A DNA stretch of 64,000 nt from assembly GCF_007827955.1 (NCBI RefSeq), contig NZ_VITR01000002.1, forward strand, positions 434,001 to 498,000, given 5' to 3'. The notes beneath the pieces were generated by a model that was not told where the DNA came from, ran no database searches, and saw nothing but the letters and a program-made list of their open reading frames with translations. The stretch's first letter is position 1, and every line of letters starts with the position of its first letter. This document shows positions 43,048 to 53,143 of the stretch, piece by piece. Source of the DNA: Nitrospirillum pindoramense (GTDB taxonomy: Bacteria > Pseudomonadota > Alphaproteobacteria > Azospirillales > Azospirillaceae). Position numbers and translations under genes: made by a program.

Positions 43048-44799
43048 TTAAGTATCCGTCGTAGACTGGTGGGACTCCGAAAAGAGGTGCGAAAGATCGA
43101 CCTCGAATTTGACCATACTCATCGCTTCAGCTAGCTGCTTAATTGACGGCTTAGAACCATAAGCGGCGTGAACGCTGCTGTCCGCGTGCCCCATCAGGGC
43201 ATAGCTCAAGCTGACCTGAACACCACCTTTATCAAGCGCATTCTTGAAATTATGGCGGTACGAGTGGAAAGCGGTTTTTTCTGCCCAGGCATCGATCTCC
43301 CTGACATAACGCCCATACCATTTGCTGAAAGCGTCTGAAAAATCCTTACCGGTTCCCTCGTTTATGTCCGGAAAGAGAGGCCCCTTGGGGGCTTTCTGAC
43401 GAAGCGCGCCCACATAGCCCATGAATCCAAGATCCACCAGCCCAGGGTGGATGGGAACCTCCCGCTTACTGGATTCTGTTTTGAAGTTCTTCTTTTCCCC
43501 GCCGTATTGGTTCAGATCGAAGAAGACGCAGCCGTCTCTCTCCTTGATGTCCGATACAAGCAATTGAACAATCTCCCCAAGGCGGGCGCCCGTGAACAGG
43601 GCGACGAGGGGAATCCAGTATCGGCCGTCACGGACGATCAGGCTTCCGGGGGTGGACCGGCGGCCCAGGGACTTGCTGCCGGTGTACACAGGGGAGGAAA
43701 AAATCTTATTCAGTTGTTCCGGGCTGTATGGGTACCGGGCCTCGGACGCTGGTGGTGGCGCCGGCAGCGTCAGCTTCTCCCCCGGAACCTTCTGCAGATA
43801 GTCCTCGGCCACACACCAGTGAAAGAAGGTGCGCTGCATCCCAAAATACTTGTCCACGGTCTTAAGCGAGAGCGTCTTTTCGCCAGGAGGCAGCGCCACC
43901 AACTCCTTAAGGGACATCCCTTTCAGGTGCGCCATCTTGGAGTAATTAGCAGGAATTTTCAGGAGCATGTCCCGAAATTCCTTAACGTGGGACGTCGCAA
44001 CCTTGTCGACCGGGCAATCTGGACCGATGACCTCCAACAGCCATCGCAACACGCGCTCATAGTCCTTTCGCGTATCCTCCTCCCACTCACCCTTGCTCTT
44101 CAGGGCCACGAACTCCCGCTGGACCTCGCTTAGCGTCTTCCCCTGTGGGGCGGGAATAGCTTCAGGCGGCTCTTGGCCGGGCAAAAGGGGGAGCGGTGGA
44201 TAATTTTCGACGCTCAGTCCCTGGAACAACGGATCACCGGGGCTGGTATTCCAGGGGCGCCCTTCCAGCCTGGCCACCTGTATCCGTAGCGACTCGATCT
44301 CGGCCCGCAGCACCCCCTCGTACAGGTCCGCAAAGCCAGAGGGTGATACGGCCTTGGGTTCGACCCCCGCGCCGGCGAGGATGTCCATCGCCGCGCCCTT
44401 GATAACCTGGCGGAACTGTCGGCTCGTCAGTTCCTTCCTCAGGGCATCCAGATCCCGCTGGGTAAGAGCCGTCTCCTGCTCAAAATCAGCCATCGCGTCG
44501 TCCCGCATACAGGCGATGGTTTCCTTGCCCTTATCGATCAAGCCCTGGAAGTAGCCGCGTACCAGGGCCTGTAGCTTCTCGTGGCTCAACTCTTCCATGT
44601 GGCGTAGCCGTGCAATTAATTGCTCAAAGTCGCCGCTTAGCCGGCGCGCCAGGAGTTTAGCAACGGCAGGGTCCCGCGTCCGCAGCGATCCCTTGAACTC
44701 CAGGAAGCCTGTTCGGCGGAAAATGTCCTTGGGAACGGCCATGCGGAACCAGAACGTGGTGTTCCGGATGACTAGGTGGGGGACATGGGAATAGGCCAT
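43048..44799 (-). CDS. int: Tyrosine recombinase/integrase of the island
   Basis: 583 residues, larger than most phage integrases. N-terminal DUF6538-type domain (VIRNTTFWFRMAVPKDIFRR), long helical insert, SAM-like core-binding domain (about 215-330), and catalytic domain: Arg in FTGARLGEIVQLL, Lys in KTESSKREVPIH, HSYRHNFK (HxxR), LMGHAD (His) and the nucleophile Tyr in VHAAYGSKP. Sits next to the tRNA 3' end, with arm-type repeats 13-34 bp before its start, so it may repress itself. Confidence 0.93.
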   Translation of the reverse strand: MAYSHVPHLVIRNTTFWFRMAVPKDIFRRTGFLEFKGSLRTRDPAVAKLLARRLSGDFEQLIARLRHMEELSHEKLQALVRGYFQGLIDKGKETIACMRDDAMADFEQETALTQRDLDALRKELTSRQFRQVIKGAAMDILAGAGVEPKAVSPSGFADLYEGVLRAEIESLRIQVARLEGRPWNTSPGDPLFQGLSVENYPPLPLLPGQEPPEAIPAPQGKTLSEVQREFVALKSKGEWEEDTRKDYERVLRWLLEVIGPDCPVDKVATSHVKEFRDMLLKIPANYSKMAHLKGMSLKELVALPPGEKTLSLKTVDKYFGMQRTFFHWCVAEDYLQKVPGEKLTLPAPPPASEARYPYSPEQLNKIFSSPVYTGSKSLGRRSTPGSLIVRDGRYWIPLVALFTGARLGEIVQLLVSDIKERDGCVFFDLNQYGGEKKNFKTESSKREVPIHPGLVDLGFMGYVGALRQKAPKGPLFPDINEGTGKDFSDAFSKWYGRYVREIDAWAEKTAFHSYRHNFKNALDKGGVQVSLSYALMGHADSSVHAAYGSKPSIKQLAEAMSMVKFEVDLSHLFSESHQSTTDT

Positions 44800-44811
44800 G
44801 GCAGCATCCGT

Positions 44812-44833
44812 GCTGTACCACGGTTCTGTACCA
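44812..44833 (+). repeat. Integrase arm-type sites, right pair
   Basis: GCTGTACCA (44812-44820) and TCTGTACCA (44825-44833), 13 bp apart, the same motif and spacing as at the left end. Located between int and the tRNA. Confidence 0.6.
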
Positions 44834-44891
44834 CTGGCGCGACTCAGGGATTTTCGGGGAGCATAAGCCTTTGTTTAAGAAGGCTTGAGCT

Positions 44892-44988
<97 letters not shown>

Positions 44989-45126
44989 GTATCCATTCCC
45001 GTGTCCGGCCCCCGTTTTGCTGTCGAACGGGAAAGGGGCCGGCTGGCGAAGCGGCGCGGACCCTAGCGGATGCGGGGGGCTTGCGCAAGCGGTATGTGAG
45101 CGAAAAATGTCAGTGCTGACAGGGCT

Positions 45127-46047
45127 TCAGATGGGGGCCTTCCAGCGGCGGGGCTTCCAGCTGGCGATAACGGCGCCGGCGATGATCAGCAGGCAGGAGG
45201 CGGCGACCACGCCGCTGGCTTGGGCGCGCCCCGCCAGGATCAGCAGCAGGGTGGACAGCAGCGGCGTGGCGTAGCTGAGCGCACCCAGGGTGTGGATGTC
45301 GCCCTTCTTCATGCCGATGTCCCAGACGAAGAAGGCGGCGCCCACCGGCCCCAGGCCCATCAAGGCCAGCAAGGTCCATTGCCCGGCGTCGGGCACCACC
45401 GTCGCCTCCAGCGCGCCATGGCAGAGGGCGGACAGGGCGGCGGTGGCCAGGCAGAAGAAGGCCACGGCATCGGTGGGCACGGCCCCCAGAAGGCGCGACA
45501 GGGTGGAATAGGCCCCCCAGGTGACAGCCGCCCCCGCCGCCGCCAGGAAGCCCGGCAGATAAGCGGGGTCCACACTCAGGCCCCGGCCACCGGTGACCAG
45601 CAGGCCGGTGCCGGCCAGGCCGACCAGGGCGCCCGCCAGTTGGCGCCGGCCCAACCGCTCGCCCGGCAGCAGGCCGGCGAACAGCACGATGAGCAGGGGC
45701 CACAGATAGTTGATGAGGTTGGCCTCCGCCGCCGGCGCCGACTTCAGCGCCAGGAAGTACAGGAAGTGATAGCCGAACAGCCCACCCACCCCTAACACCC
45801 AGGCCACCGGCGGCTGGCGCAGGGCCGCCCAGGGCGATCGGCCGCGCGCCATCATCCAGACGATGCCGATGAGGCCGCCGACGGCGAAGGCCACCGCCTC
45901 GGTCTCGAAGGGCGGGATGGGGCCGGTGAGCGTGGTCAGCAGCGCCAGCGTGGACCACAGCAAGATGGCCCCCGCGCCGATCAGCGTCGCCCGCCGCGCG
46001 GCCGTGCCGCCGGCCGCCACCCTATCATCCGCTGCCGTATCAACCAT
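45127..46047 (-). CDS. DMT/EamA family exporter, YddG-like
   Basis: 306 residues with ten hydrophobic helices in two EamA repeats. GAILLWSTLALLTTLTG, GLFGYHFLYFLALKSAPAAEANLINYLWPLLIVLFAG and FFVWDIGMKKGDIHTLGALSYATPLLSTLLLI match aromatic amino-acid exporter YddG and relatives. Exports metabolites across the inner membrane; substrate likely aromatic amino acids (family knowledge). Confidence 0.86.
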   Translation of the reverse strand: MVDTAADDRVAAGGTAARRATLIGAGAILLWSTLALLTTLTGPIPPFETEAVAFAVGGLIGIVWMMARGRSPWAALRQPPVAWVLGVGGLFGYHFLYFLALKSAPAAEANLINYLWPLLIVLFAGLLPGERLGRRQLAGALVGLAGTGLLVTGGRGLSVDPAYLPGFLAAAGAAVTWGAYSTLSRLLGAVPTDAVAFFCLATAALSALCHGALEATVVPDAGQWTLLALMGLGPVGAAFFVWDIGMKKGDIHTLGALSYATPLLSTLLLILAGRAQASGVVAASCLLIIAGAVIASWKPRRWKAPI

Positions 46048-46083
46048 GCCCCGCCCCTTGCCCCAATATCCCAGGGGAGGATC

Positions 46084-46569
46084 CTAACCGGCAGTCGCCC
46101 GTGCCGCCCAGCCCAAATCCACCACCGCCTTGATCGACGGCCAGGTCACCAGCCGCTCGCAGGTTTCCCGGTCGGCCCACAGCGCCGCTGCCGCATCATC
46201 GCCCGCCACGGGCTCACCCCCCACATACTCCGCCATGATCTCCACGATGGTGAAGTGGAAGCGCACGCGCGGTTCCACCGCCGGCCCGGCGCCTGCGGGT
46301 CGGGGGTCGCGGGTGATGCCGTCCACCGCCGTCAGGACGGTGTAGGGGCGGCAGGCCACGGCCGTTTCCTCCCGCACCTCCCGCGCCGCCGTCTGGAACA
46401 GGGTCTCCCCCAATTCCTGGCTGCCGCCGGGCAGGCACCACTCCCCCGCCAGAGGCGCCTTGGCGCGGCGGATCAGCAGCAGTTGGTCCCCCTTCCACAC
46501 CAGCACGCCCACCCCCACGCGGGGCTGGTCGGGGTAGAGATGCGGCGAGGCGGACGGCGGGTTGGTCAT
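46084..46569 (-). CDS. Nudix hydrolase
   Basis: 161 residues from the ATG at 46569 (MTNPPSAS); a frame to 46620 runs through a terminator-like hairpin and is rejected. Nudix box GGSQELGETLFQTAAREVREE, matching GX5EX7REUXEE. GVGVLVWKGDQLLLIRRAKAPLAGEW precedes it. ADP-ribose pyrophosphatase-like; substrate not certain. Confidence 0.88.
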   Translation of the reverse strand: MTNPPSASPHLYPDQPRVGVGVLVWKGDQLLLIRRAKAPLAGEWCLPGGSQELGETLFQTAAREVREETAVACRPYTVLTAVDGITRDPRPAGAGPAVEPRVRFHFTIVEIMAEYVGGEPVAGDDAAAALWADRETCERLVTWPSIKAVVDLGWAARATAG

Positions 46570-46587
46570 GATTTCACCAAAGACGAA

Positions 46588-46613
46588 GGGCGGGCCCGTC
46601 ACCGGACCCGCCC
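46588..46613 (-). terminator. Terminator-like hairpin before the Nudix gene
   Basis: GGGCGGG-c-CCG-tcac-CGG-a-CCCGCCC, followed on the minus strand by TTCGTCTTTG. Lies between phaB and the Nudix gene, so it probably ends phaB transcripts. Confidence 0.55.
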
Positions 46614-46678
46614 CCGTCATACCTCAAAGCCCGCCCACCGGGCCAACACCTCGCGCCACATCCGCTTCCCAAATTTCC

Positions 46679-46780
46679 TAGGCCGCGACCGCGGCCGCCG
46701 GAGCGTTTTGGGGAGCGTAGCGGACTGAAACGCGAGGACGAGCCAAGGCCACGGATGTGGCCGCCCGGCGGCTGAGGGAT
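46679..46780 (+). repeat. Dispersed intergenic hairpin element, copy R6
   Basis: P1 GGCCGCGACCGCGGCC (46681-46696); P2 GCGTTT (46703-46708) with AAACGC (46728-46733) around TGGGGAGCGTAGCGGACTG; P3 GGCCA-CGGATG-TGGCC (46747-46762); end GGCGGCTGAGGGA. 3' of phaB. Confidence 0.88.
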
Positions 46781-46783
46781 CTC

Positions 46784-47509
46784 TTAATACATATGTTGGC
46801 CGCCGTTGATGGACAGCGTGGAGCCGGTGATGAAGCCGGCATCGTCGCCCACCAGGAACAGCACGCCGCGGGCGATCTCCTCCGCCTTGCCCAGACGGCC
46901 GACCGGGATCTTGGCCACGATCTTTTCCAGCACGTTCGGCGGCACCGCGCGCACCATGTCGGTGTCGATGTAGCCGGGGGCGATGGCGTTGACGGTGACG
47001 CCCTTGGCCGCCCCTTCCTGGGCCATGGCCTTGGTGAAGCCGTGGATGCCGGACTTGGCGGCGGCGTAATTCACCTGGCCGTACTGGCCGGCCTGGCCGT
47101 TGATCGAGCCGATGTTGACGATGCGGCCGAAGCCGCGCGCCCGCATGCCGTCGATGGCCACGCGGCAGGTGTTGAAGCAAGAGGCGAGGTTGGTCTGGAT
47201 GACCTCGTTCCACTGCTCGAAGTCCATGCGGTGCAACACGCCGTCACGGGTGATGCCGGCGTTGTTGACGATGATCTCGATCGGGCCCAGGTCGGCCTCG
47301 ATCTTGCCCATGCCATGACGAACGTCCTCGAAATTCGCCACGTCGAAGCGATAGGCGGGGATGCCCGTCCGCTCCGTGAACTCGCGCGCCTTCTGCTCGT
47401 TGCCGCCGTAATTGGCCGCAACCTTGTAGCCGGCGTCCCTCAGCGCCACCGAGATGGCCTCACCGATGCCGCGGGTACCACCCGTCACCAATGCAACACG
47501 CGCTGTCAT
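46784..47509 (-). CDS. phaB: Acetoacetyl-CoA reductase
   Basis: 241 residues, short-chain dehydrogenase. NADPH motif VTGGTRGIGEAISVAL (about 8-23), NNAGITRDGVLHRM, catalytic Ser in IGSINGQAGQYGQVNYAAAKSG with Tyr and Lys, and the PhaB ending STLSINGGQHMY. Makes (R)-3-hydroxybutyryl-CoA for polyhydroxybutyrate. RBS GGGGAGGA. 175 bp downstream of phaA, with two hairpins in the gap. Confidence 0.95.
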   Translation of the reverse strand: MTARVALVTGGTRGIGEAISVALRDAGYKVAANYGGNEQKAREFTERTGIPAYRFDVANFEDVRHGMGKIEADLGPIEIIVNNAGITRDGVLHRMDFEQWNEVIQTNLASCFNTCRVAIDGMRARGFGRIVNIGSINGQAGQYGQVNYAAAKSGIHGFTKAMAQEGAAKGVTVNAIAPGYIDTDMVRAVPPNVLEKIVAKIPVGRLGKAEEIARGVLFLVGDDAGFITGSTLSINGGQHMY

Positions 47510-47598
47510 CTAGTCCTCCCCTTTTTTCACGAGTCAGAATACGACCATGGAGCGTCACGCTTCAGGAGGATCGGCATCCGGCCCCCCAGCCCCGGACC

Positions 47599-47617
47599 GG
47601 CGCGACGATATCGCGCC
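47599..47617 (-). promoter_or_regulatory. Hairpin upstream of phaB
   Basis: GGCGCGA-cgata-TCGCGCC, 7-bp perfect stem about 90 bp before the phaB start. With the stronger hairpin at 47639 it separates phaA from phaB. Confidence 0.35.
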
Positions 47618-47638
47618 AGCCCAAGGTAAAACCTAGGT

Positions 47639-47677
47639 GGTTGCGCAGCCGGAAAGATCAATTCCGGTCGCGCAACC
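47639..47677 (-). terminator. Strong hairpin after phaA
   Basis: GGTTGCGC-ag-CCGGAA-agatcaa-TTCCGG-tc-GCGCAACC, 14 base pairs in two perfect segments, directly after the phaA stop. On the minus strand it is followed by ACCTAGGTTTTACC. Terminator or mRNA 3' stabiliser. Confidence 0.6.
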
Positions 47678-47684
47678 GCATCAC

Positions 47685-48860
<1,176 letters not shown>

Positions 48861-49251
48861 GATGTTTCCTCTCTTCCCGAACGATTTCATGCCCCGTCTA
48901 TCTTGGGGCGGCCCGCCCCGCCGGCGCCCCTGTCAAGGTTAACGGGGCCGGCGGGAAAAGGCGGTGGAAATTCCGGTGGGGCGGCATTTGGCCATCCCCG
49001 GTTCCTAGTCTTGGCCATTTACCAATCCGGGTGCAAGCATGCTCGCCAGCCGCCGCACCACCAAAGCGCGAAACACCCTTGCGCCACATTACGTCCTTCA
49101 CCCGGAAACTTAACTTGCACGCGTCCCGTCCGCGCTGATTCGGATCAAATGAGGCGCGCGCGATCCTCTGTGACGCCGCACACTGGCACCCGGCGCTCGA
49201 GGAGGCTATATTGAGTGCGCACTCATTCTTTAACCTCTGCATGTTCAACTC
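48861..49251. other. 391-bp spacer phaA / TetR
   Basis: Divergent promoter region. Contains the operator palindrome at 49212-49225; no gene is credible. No strong sigma70 consensus for phaA was recognised. Confidence 0.5.
49212..49225. promoter_or_regulatory. TetR operator, perfect palindrome
   Basis: TGAGTGCGCACTCA, 14 bp, 27 bp before the TetR start. The half-site TGAGTG/CACTCA recurs at 49865 before the SDR gene. Confidence 0.62.
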
Positions 49252-49821
49252 ATGGCCCGGCCCAAAAGCGAAGAGAAACGCGACGCCATCCTGGCGGCTG
49301 CCGTCCAGATCATCGCCGATCAAGGCCTGGGCGCCCCCACCGCCCGCATTGCCGGCTTGGCCGGCGTGGCGGAGGGCACGCTGTTTACCTATTTCGCCAC
49401 CAAGGATTTGCTGCTGAACCAGTTGTACCTGGGGCTGAAGGCGGAACTGCGCCAAGCCATGATGGCGACCTATCCCGCCGACGCCCCCCTCCGTGACCGC
49501 TTGCGCCACATCTGGGACCGCTATGTCGATTGGGGGGTCCACAATCCCGCCAAGCGCCGGACGCTGGCGCAGCTGATCGTGTCGGACCGCTTGGCGACCG
49601 AAACCCGGGCGCTGGGCAGCGAGGGATTCGCCCGCATCGAGGACATGGTGCGTGAGGGCGTAGCCCAAGACCTGATGCGGGAACACCCCCCCGACTTCGC
49701 CGCAGCCATCCTGGCCTCGCTGGCCGAAACCACCATAGATTTCATCCTGCGGCGGCCGGACAGCGCCGAGAACTACCGCGCCGCCGGCTTCGACGCCCTC
49801 TGGCACGCCATCGGCCGCTGA
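49252..49821 (+). CDS. TetR/AcrR family regulator
   Basis: 189 residues. HTH about 8-55: RPKSEEKRDAILAAAVQIIA, TARIAGLAGVAEGTLFTYFA, TKDLLLNQLY. The C-domain resembles TetR_C regulators of oxidoreductases. Followed by an SDR gene after 90 bp; matching palindromes precede both, so it is likely to repress itself and the SDR. Confidence 0.9.
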   Translation: MARPKSEEKRDAILAAAVQIIADQGLGAPTARIAGLAGVAEGTLFTYFATKDLLLNQLYLGLKAELRQAMMATYPADAPLRDRLRHIWDRYVDWGVHNPAKRRTLAQLIVSDRLATETRALGSEGFARIEDMVREGVAQDLMREHPPDFAAAILASLAETTIDFILRRPDSAENYRAAGFDALWHAIGR

Positions 49822-49864
49822 TGGTCGACACGTAGGCGCCGGCCCGATTTTTAAGTCTCAAAAA

Positions 49865-49882
49865 TGAGTGATTGATCACTCA
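49865..49882. promoter_or_regulatory. TetR operator before the SDR gene
   Basis: TGAGTG-attgat-CACTCA, same half-sites as 49212 but with 6-bp instead of 2-bp spacing; 28 bp before the SDR start. Confidence 0.5.
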
Positions 49883-49910
49883 TATTCCCATCATCCACGA
49901 AGGAGCGATC

Positions 49911-50819
49911 ATGACCGACACTTCCAAGGTTTGGCTTGTCACCGGCAGCGCCGCTGGCCTGGGCCGCGACATCGCCGAGGCGATTCTGGCCGCCGGCCAC
50001 CGCCTGGTCGCCACCGCCCGTCAGCCCGAGCGGCTGGCCGATCTTCATACCCGGTACGGCGATCGGGTGCGCCCCCTGGCGCTGGACGTGACGGACGCTG
50101 CGGCCGCCCATGACGCCGTGGCCCAGACGGTCAAGGCTTTCGGCCGCCTGGATGTGGTGGTGAACAATGCCGGCTATGCCGACATCGCCCCGTTCGAGCA
50201 GATGGACCTGGACGTCTTCCGGGCGCAGATCGAGACCAATCTGATGGGCGTGGTGAACGTCACCCATGCGGCGGTGCCCGTGATGCGGGCCCAGAGATCC
50301 GGCCACATCCTGCAGGTGTCCTCCGTCGGCGGGCGGGTGGGCCGGCCGGGGCTCAGCGCTTATCAGGCAGCCAAATGGGCCGTGAGCGGCCTGACAGAGG
50401 TGCTGGCGGGGGAACTCAACGCGCTGGGCATCCAGATTTGCGCGCTGGAGCCCGGCGGCATGCGTACCGGCTGGGGCCCCCGTTCCCTGCGTGACATGCC
50501 GGCGATATGGCCCGATTACCAGCCCACCGTGGGCGCCTTCATGGAGATGTATAAGCCCTACATCGGCAATGAAGCCGGCGATCCGGCCAAAGTCGCTCAG
50601 TTGATCCTGCGCCTGGCCGACCACCCCACCCTGCCCCCGCACCTGCTGCTGGGCAGTGACGCGATGCATTTCTTCAGCCTGGCCGATGCTGAGCGCGCGG
50701 CCCAATTGGCGGCGTGGAAAGCGGTCAGCCTCTCCACCGACGTCACTTACGAGGGGCCCGCCCCCATCCTGCCAGAGACGGCGCCCCAGGCGAGAATATC
50801 GTTGCCCACCCGCGCGTAG
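49911..50819 (+). CDS. Short-chain dehydrogenase/reductase
   Basis: 302 residues. NAD(P) motif VTGSAAGLGRDIAEAIL (about 10-26), NNAGYADIAPFEQM, catalytic Ser in QVSSVGGRVGRPGLSAYQAAKWAV with Tyr and Lys. The start at 49911 has AAGGAG upstream; the frame to 49872 starts inside the operator. An SDR regulated by the upstream TetR; substrate unknown. Confidence 0.9.
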   Translation: MTDTSKVWLVTGSAAGLGRDIAEAILAAGHRLVATARQPERLADLHTRYGDRVRPLALDVTDAAAAHDAVAQTVKAFGRLDVVVNNAGYADIAPFEQMDLDVFRAQIETNLMGVVNVTHAAVPVMRAQRSGHILQVSSVGGRVGRPGLSAYQAAKWAVSGLTEVLAGELNALGIQICALEPGGMRTGWGPRSLRDMPAIWPDYQPTVGAFMEMYKPYIGNEAGDPAKVAQLILRLADHPTLPPHLLLGSDAMHFFSLADAERAAQLAAWKAVSLSTDVTYEGPAPILPETAPQARISLPTRA

Positions 50820-50838
50820 AGGCGGCCGCCCCAAAAAC

Positions 50839-50873
50839 GAAACCCCGCCCACTGGAGTGGTGGGCGGGGTTTC
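50839..50873. terminator. Bidirectional terminator SDR/typA
   Basis: GAAACCCCGCCCAC-tggagtg-GTGGGCGGGGTTTC, perfect 14-bp stem between convergent genes. A-rich on one side and T-rich inside the stem foot; serves both strands. Confidence 0.85.
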
Positions 50874-50902
50874 AAACGCAATCAAACCGGCAAAGCCAGC
50901 GA

Positions 50903-52723
50903 TCAGCCGGCTTCGGCCTGCTTCTGGGCGCGCTTGCGGTCGGTCGGGTCCAGCAGGCGCTTGCGCAGGCGGATGGACTTCGGCGTCACTTCCACCAGCT
51001 CCTCGTCCTCGATGTAGGCCAGGGCCTTTTCCAGGGACATGTCCATCGGGGTGGTCAGGCGCACGGCCTCATCCTTGCCGGCGGCGCGGATGTTGGTCAG
51101 CTGCTTGCCCTTCAGGACGTTCACTTCCAGGTCGTTGCCGCGGCTGTGCTCGCCGATGATCATGCCCTGGTACACCTTGGCGCCCGGCTCGATCATCATC
51201 GGGCCACGGTCTTCCAGGTTCCACAGGGCGTAGGCCACGGCCTCACCCTCACCGTTGGAGATCAGCACGCCGTTGCGGCGGCCCTGGATGGGGCCCTTGT
51301 ACGGGGCGTAGCCGTGGTACAGGCGGTTCATCAGGCCGGTGCCGCGGGTATCCGTCAGGAACTCGCTCTGGTAGCCGATCAGGCCGCGCGAGGGCACGTG
51401 GAACACCAGGCGCACCTTGCCGCCGCCGGACGGACGCATCTCCAGCATGTCGCCCTTGCGCTCGGAAATCTTCTGCACGACGGCGCCGGAGAATTCCTCG
51501 TCCACGTCGACCACGACTTCCTCGATCGGCTCCATGCGCTGGCCGTTCTCGTCCGTCTTCAGCAGCACGCGGGGACGGGAGATCGACAGCTCATAGCCTT
51601 CGCGGCGCATGTTCTCGATCAGGATGCCCAGCTGCAGTTCACCACGGCCGGCGACCTCGAACGCGTCGGCGTTCTCGGTCTCGCGGACGCGCAGGGCGAC
51701 GTTGCCCTCGGCCTCACGCATCAGGCGGTCGCGGATCATGCGGCTGGTGACCTTGTCGCCTTCGCGGCCGGCCAGCGGGCTGTCGTTGACGCTGAAGGTC
51801 ATCGCCAGGGTCGGCGGGTCGATGGGCTGGGCGGCCAGCGGCTCGGTCACCGACGGCTCGCAGATGGTGTCGGCCACGGTGGTCTTGGTCAGGCCGGCGA
51901 TGGCGACGATGTCACCAGCCTGCGCCTCTTCCACGCCCACGCGCTCCAGGCCACGGAAGGCCAGCAGCTTGGAAATGCGGCCCTGCTCGATCAGCTTGCC
52001 GTCGGCGCTCATCGCCTTGATGGCCATGTTGGCCCGGGCGACGCCGGTCTGGATGCGGCCGGTCAGCAGGCGCCCCAGGTAGGGATTGGCTTCCAGGGTG
52101 GTCGCCAGCATGGTGAAGGGGGCGTCAACGTCGACCTTGGGGGGCGGCACGTGACGGCGCACCAGCTCGAACAGCGGGCGCATGTCCTCACGCGGGGCAT
52201 CCAGGCTTTCCGCCGCCCAGCCGTTGCGGCCCGAGGCGAACAGGGTGGGGAAGTCCAGCTGCTCGTCGCTGGCGTCCAGCGCCGCGAACAGGTCGAACAC
52301 CTCGCTGTGGACTTCGTCGGGGCGGGCGTCGGAACGATCCACCTTGTTGATGACGACGATGGGCTTCAGGCCCAGCTTCAACGACTTGCCCAGCACGAAC
52401 TTGGTCTGGGGCAGCGGGCCCTCGGCGGCGTCGCACAGCAGGATGACGCCGTCGACCATGCTCAGGATACGCTCCACCTCACCGCCGAAGTCGGCGTGGC
52501 CAGGGGTGTCGACGATGTTGATGCGGGTGCCTTCCCACAGGACGCTGGTGCACTTCGCCAGGATGGTGATGCCGCGCTCACGTTCCAGGTCATTGCTGTC
52601 CATGGCGCGCTCGGCAACTTGCTGGTTGTCGCGGAAGGCGCCCGACTGGCGCAGCAGCACGTCAACCAAGGTGGTTTTGCCATGGTCGACGTGCGCGATG
52701 ATGGCGATGTTACGCATATCCAT
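50903..52723 (-). CDS. typA: Ribosome-associated GTPase TypA/BipA
   Basis: 606 residues, full length. G1 AHVDHGKTTLVDVLL, G2 region RERGITILAKCTS, G3 DTPGHADFGGEVER, G4 NKVDRSDARPDEV; EF-G-like domains III and V and the BipA-specific C-terminal domain with GEGEAVAYALWNLEDRGPM and IEDEELVEVTPKSIRLRK. Assists 50S assembly and stress/cold growth. Confidence 0.97.
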   Translation of the reverse strand: MDMRNIAIIAHVDHGKTTLVDVLLRQSGAFRDNQQVAERAMDSNDLERERGITILAKCTSVLWEGTRINIVDTPGHADFGGEVERILSMVDGVILLCDAAEGPLPQTKFVLGKSLKLGLKPIVVINKVDRSDARPDEVHSEVFDLFAALDASDEQLDFPTLFASGRNGWAAESLDAPREDMRPLFELVRRHVPPPKVDVDAPFTMLATTLEANPYLGRLLTGRIQTGVARANMAIKAMSADGKLIEQGRISKLLAFRGLERVGVEEAQAGDIVAIAGLTKTTVADTICEPSVTEPLAAQPIDPPTLAMTFSVNDSPLAGREGDKVTSRMIRDRLMREAEGNVALRVRETENADAFEVAGRGELQLGILIENMRREGYELSISRPRVLLKTDENGQRMEPIEEVVVDVDEEFSGAVVQKISERKGDMLEMRPSGGGKVRLVFHVPSRGLIGYQSEFLTDTRGTGLMNRLYHGYAPYKGPIQGRRNGVLISNGEGEAVAYALWNLEDRGPMMIEPGAKVYQGMIIGEHSRGNDLEVNVLKGKQLTNIRAAGKDEAVRLTTPMDMSLEKALAYIEDEELVEVTPKSIRLRKRLLDPTDRKRAQKQAEAG

Positions 52724-53143
52724 TGGACGCTAATCCCGCGAAGCTGGGGCCCGGTCCAAAAACGCGACGTGCGCCTGGCGATGGCCCAAAAACAAAAGCC
52801 CGCCCCCTGACGCATCGGCGCCGGGACCGGGTTTCACGGAGCGGAATATAGCTATTGGCAGGGTCGGGAGAAAGACCTGCCGAAGGGGGTTGGACGCAAG
52901 AGGGGGTTACGGGTACCGCAAGGCAGACTATAAATTCGCCATGATTTTGTGGGTTAACCTCATGCGCGCGGAGCGTTTTTCCTGAATCGGGAGAATGCGC
53001 CCCGCCGTCACCGTCACAAAGACTTAACGCTGGACGCCGGCGGATGGGTCGAAAAACCATGGAGGCCCGTCCCCTTCCTGGCCCTTACCGCCGGCCCCCC
53101 TTACCGCCGGCCTCTATAAGCCCCACTCCACCACCCGCAGCCG
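52724..53143. other. 420-bp divergent region typA / tamA
   Basis: No credible gene. Contains a near-tandem CCCTTACCGCCGGCC repeat about 53086-53112 and AT-rich patches near 52845-52857 and 52930 that may hold the promoters. An in-frame TAA at 53117 fixes the earliest possible tamA start. Confidence 0.5.

Noticed and set aside
44611-44624. Fifth island operator inside int (TGCAATTAATTGCT)
   Set aside because: One mismatch set and within coding sequence; may be coincidental codon usage, so not listed as a site.
53086-53112. Near-tandem CCCTTACCGCCGGCC repeat
   Set aside because: Only two units, not matched elsewhere; likely incidental in GC-rich DNA.
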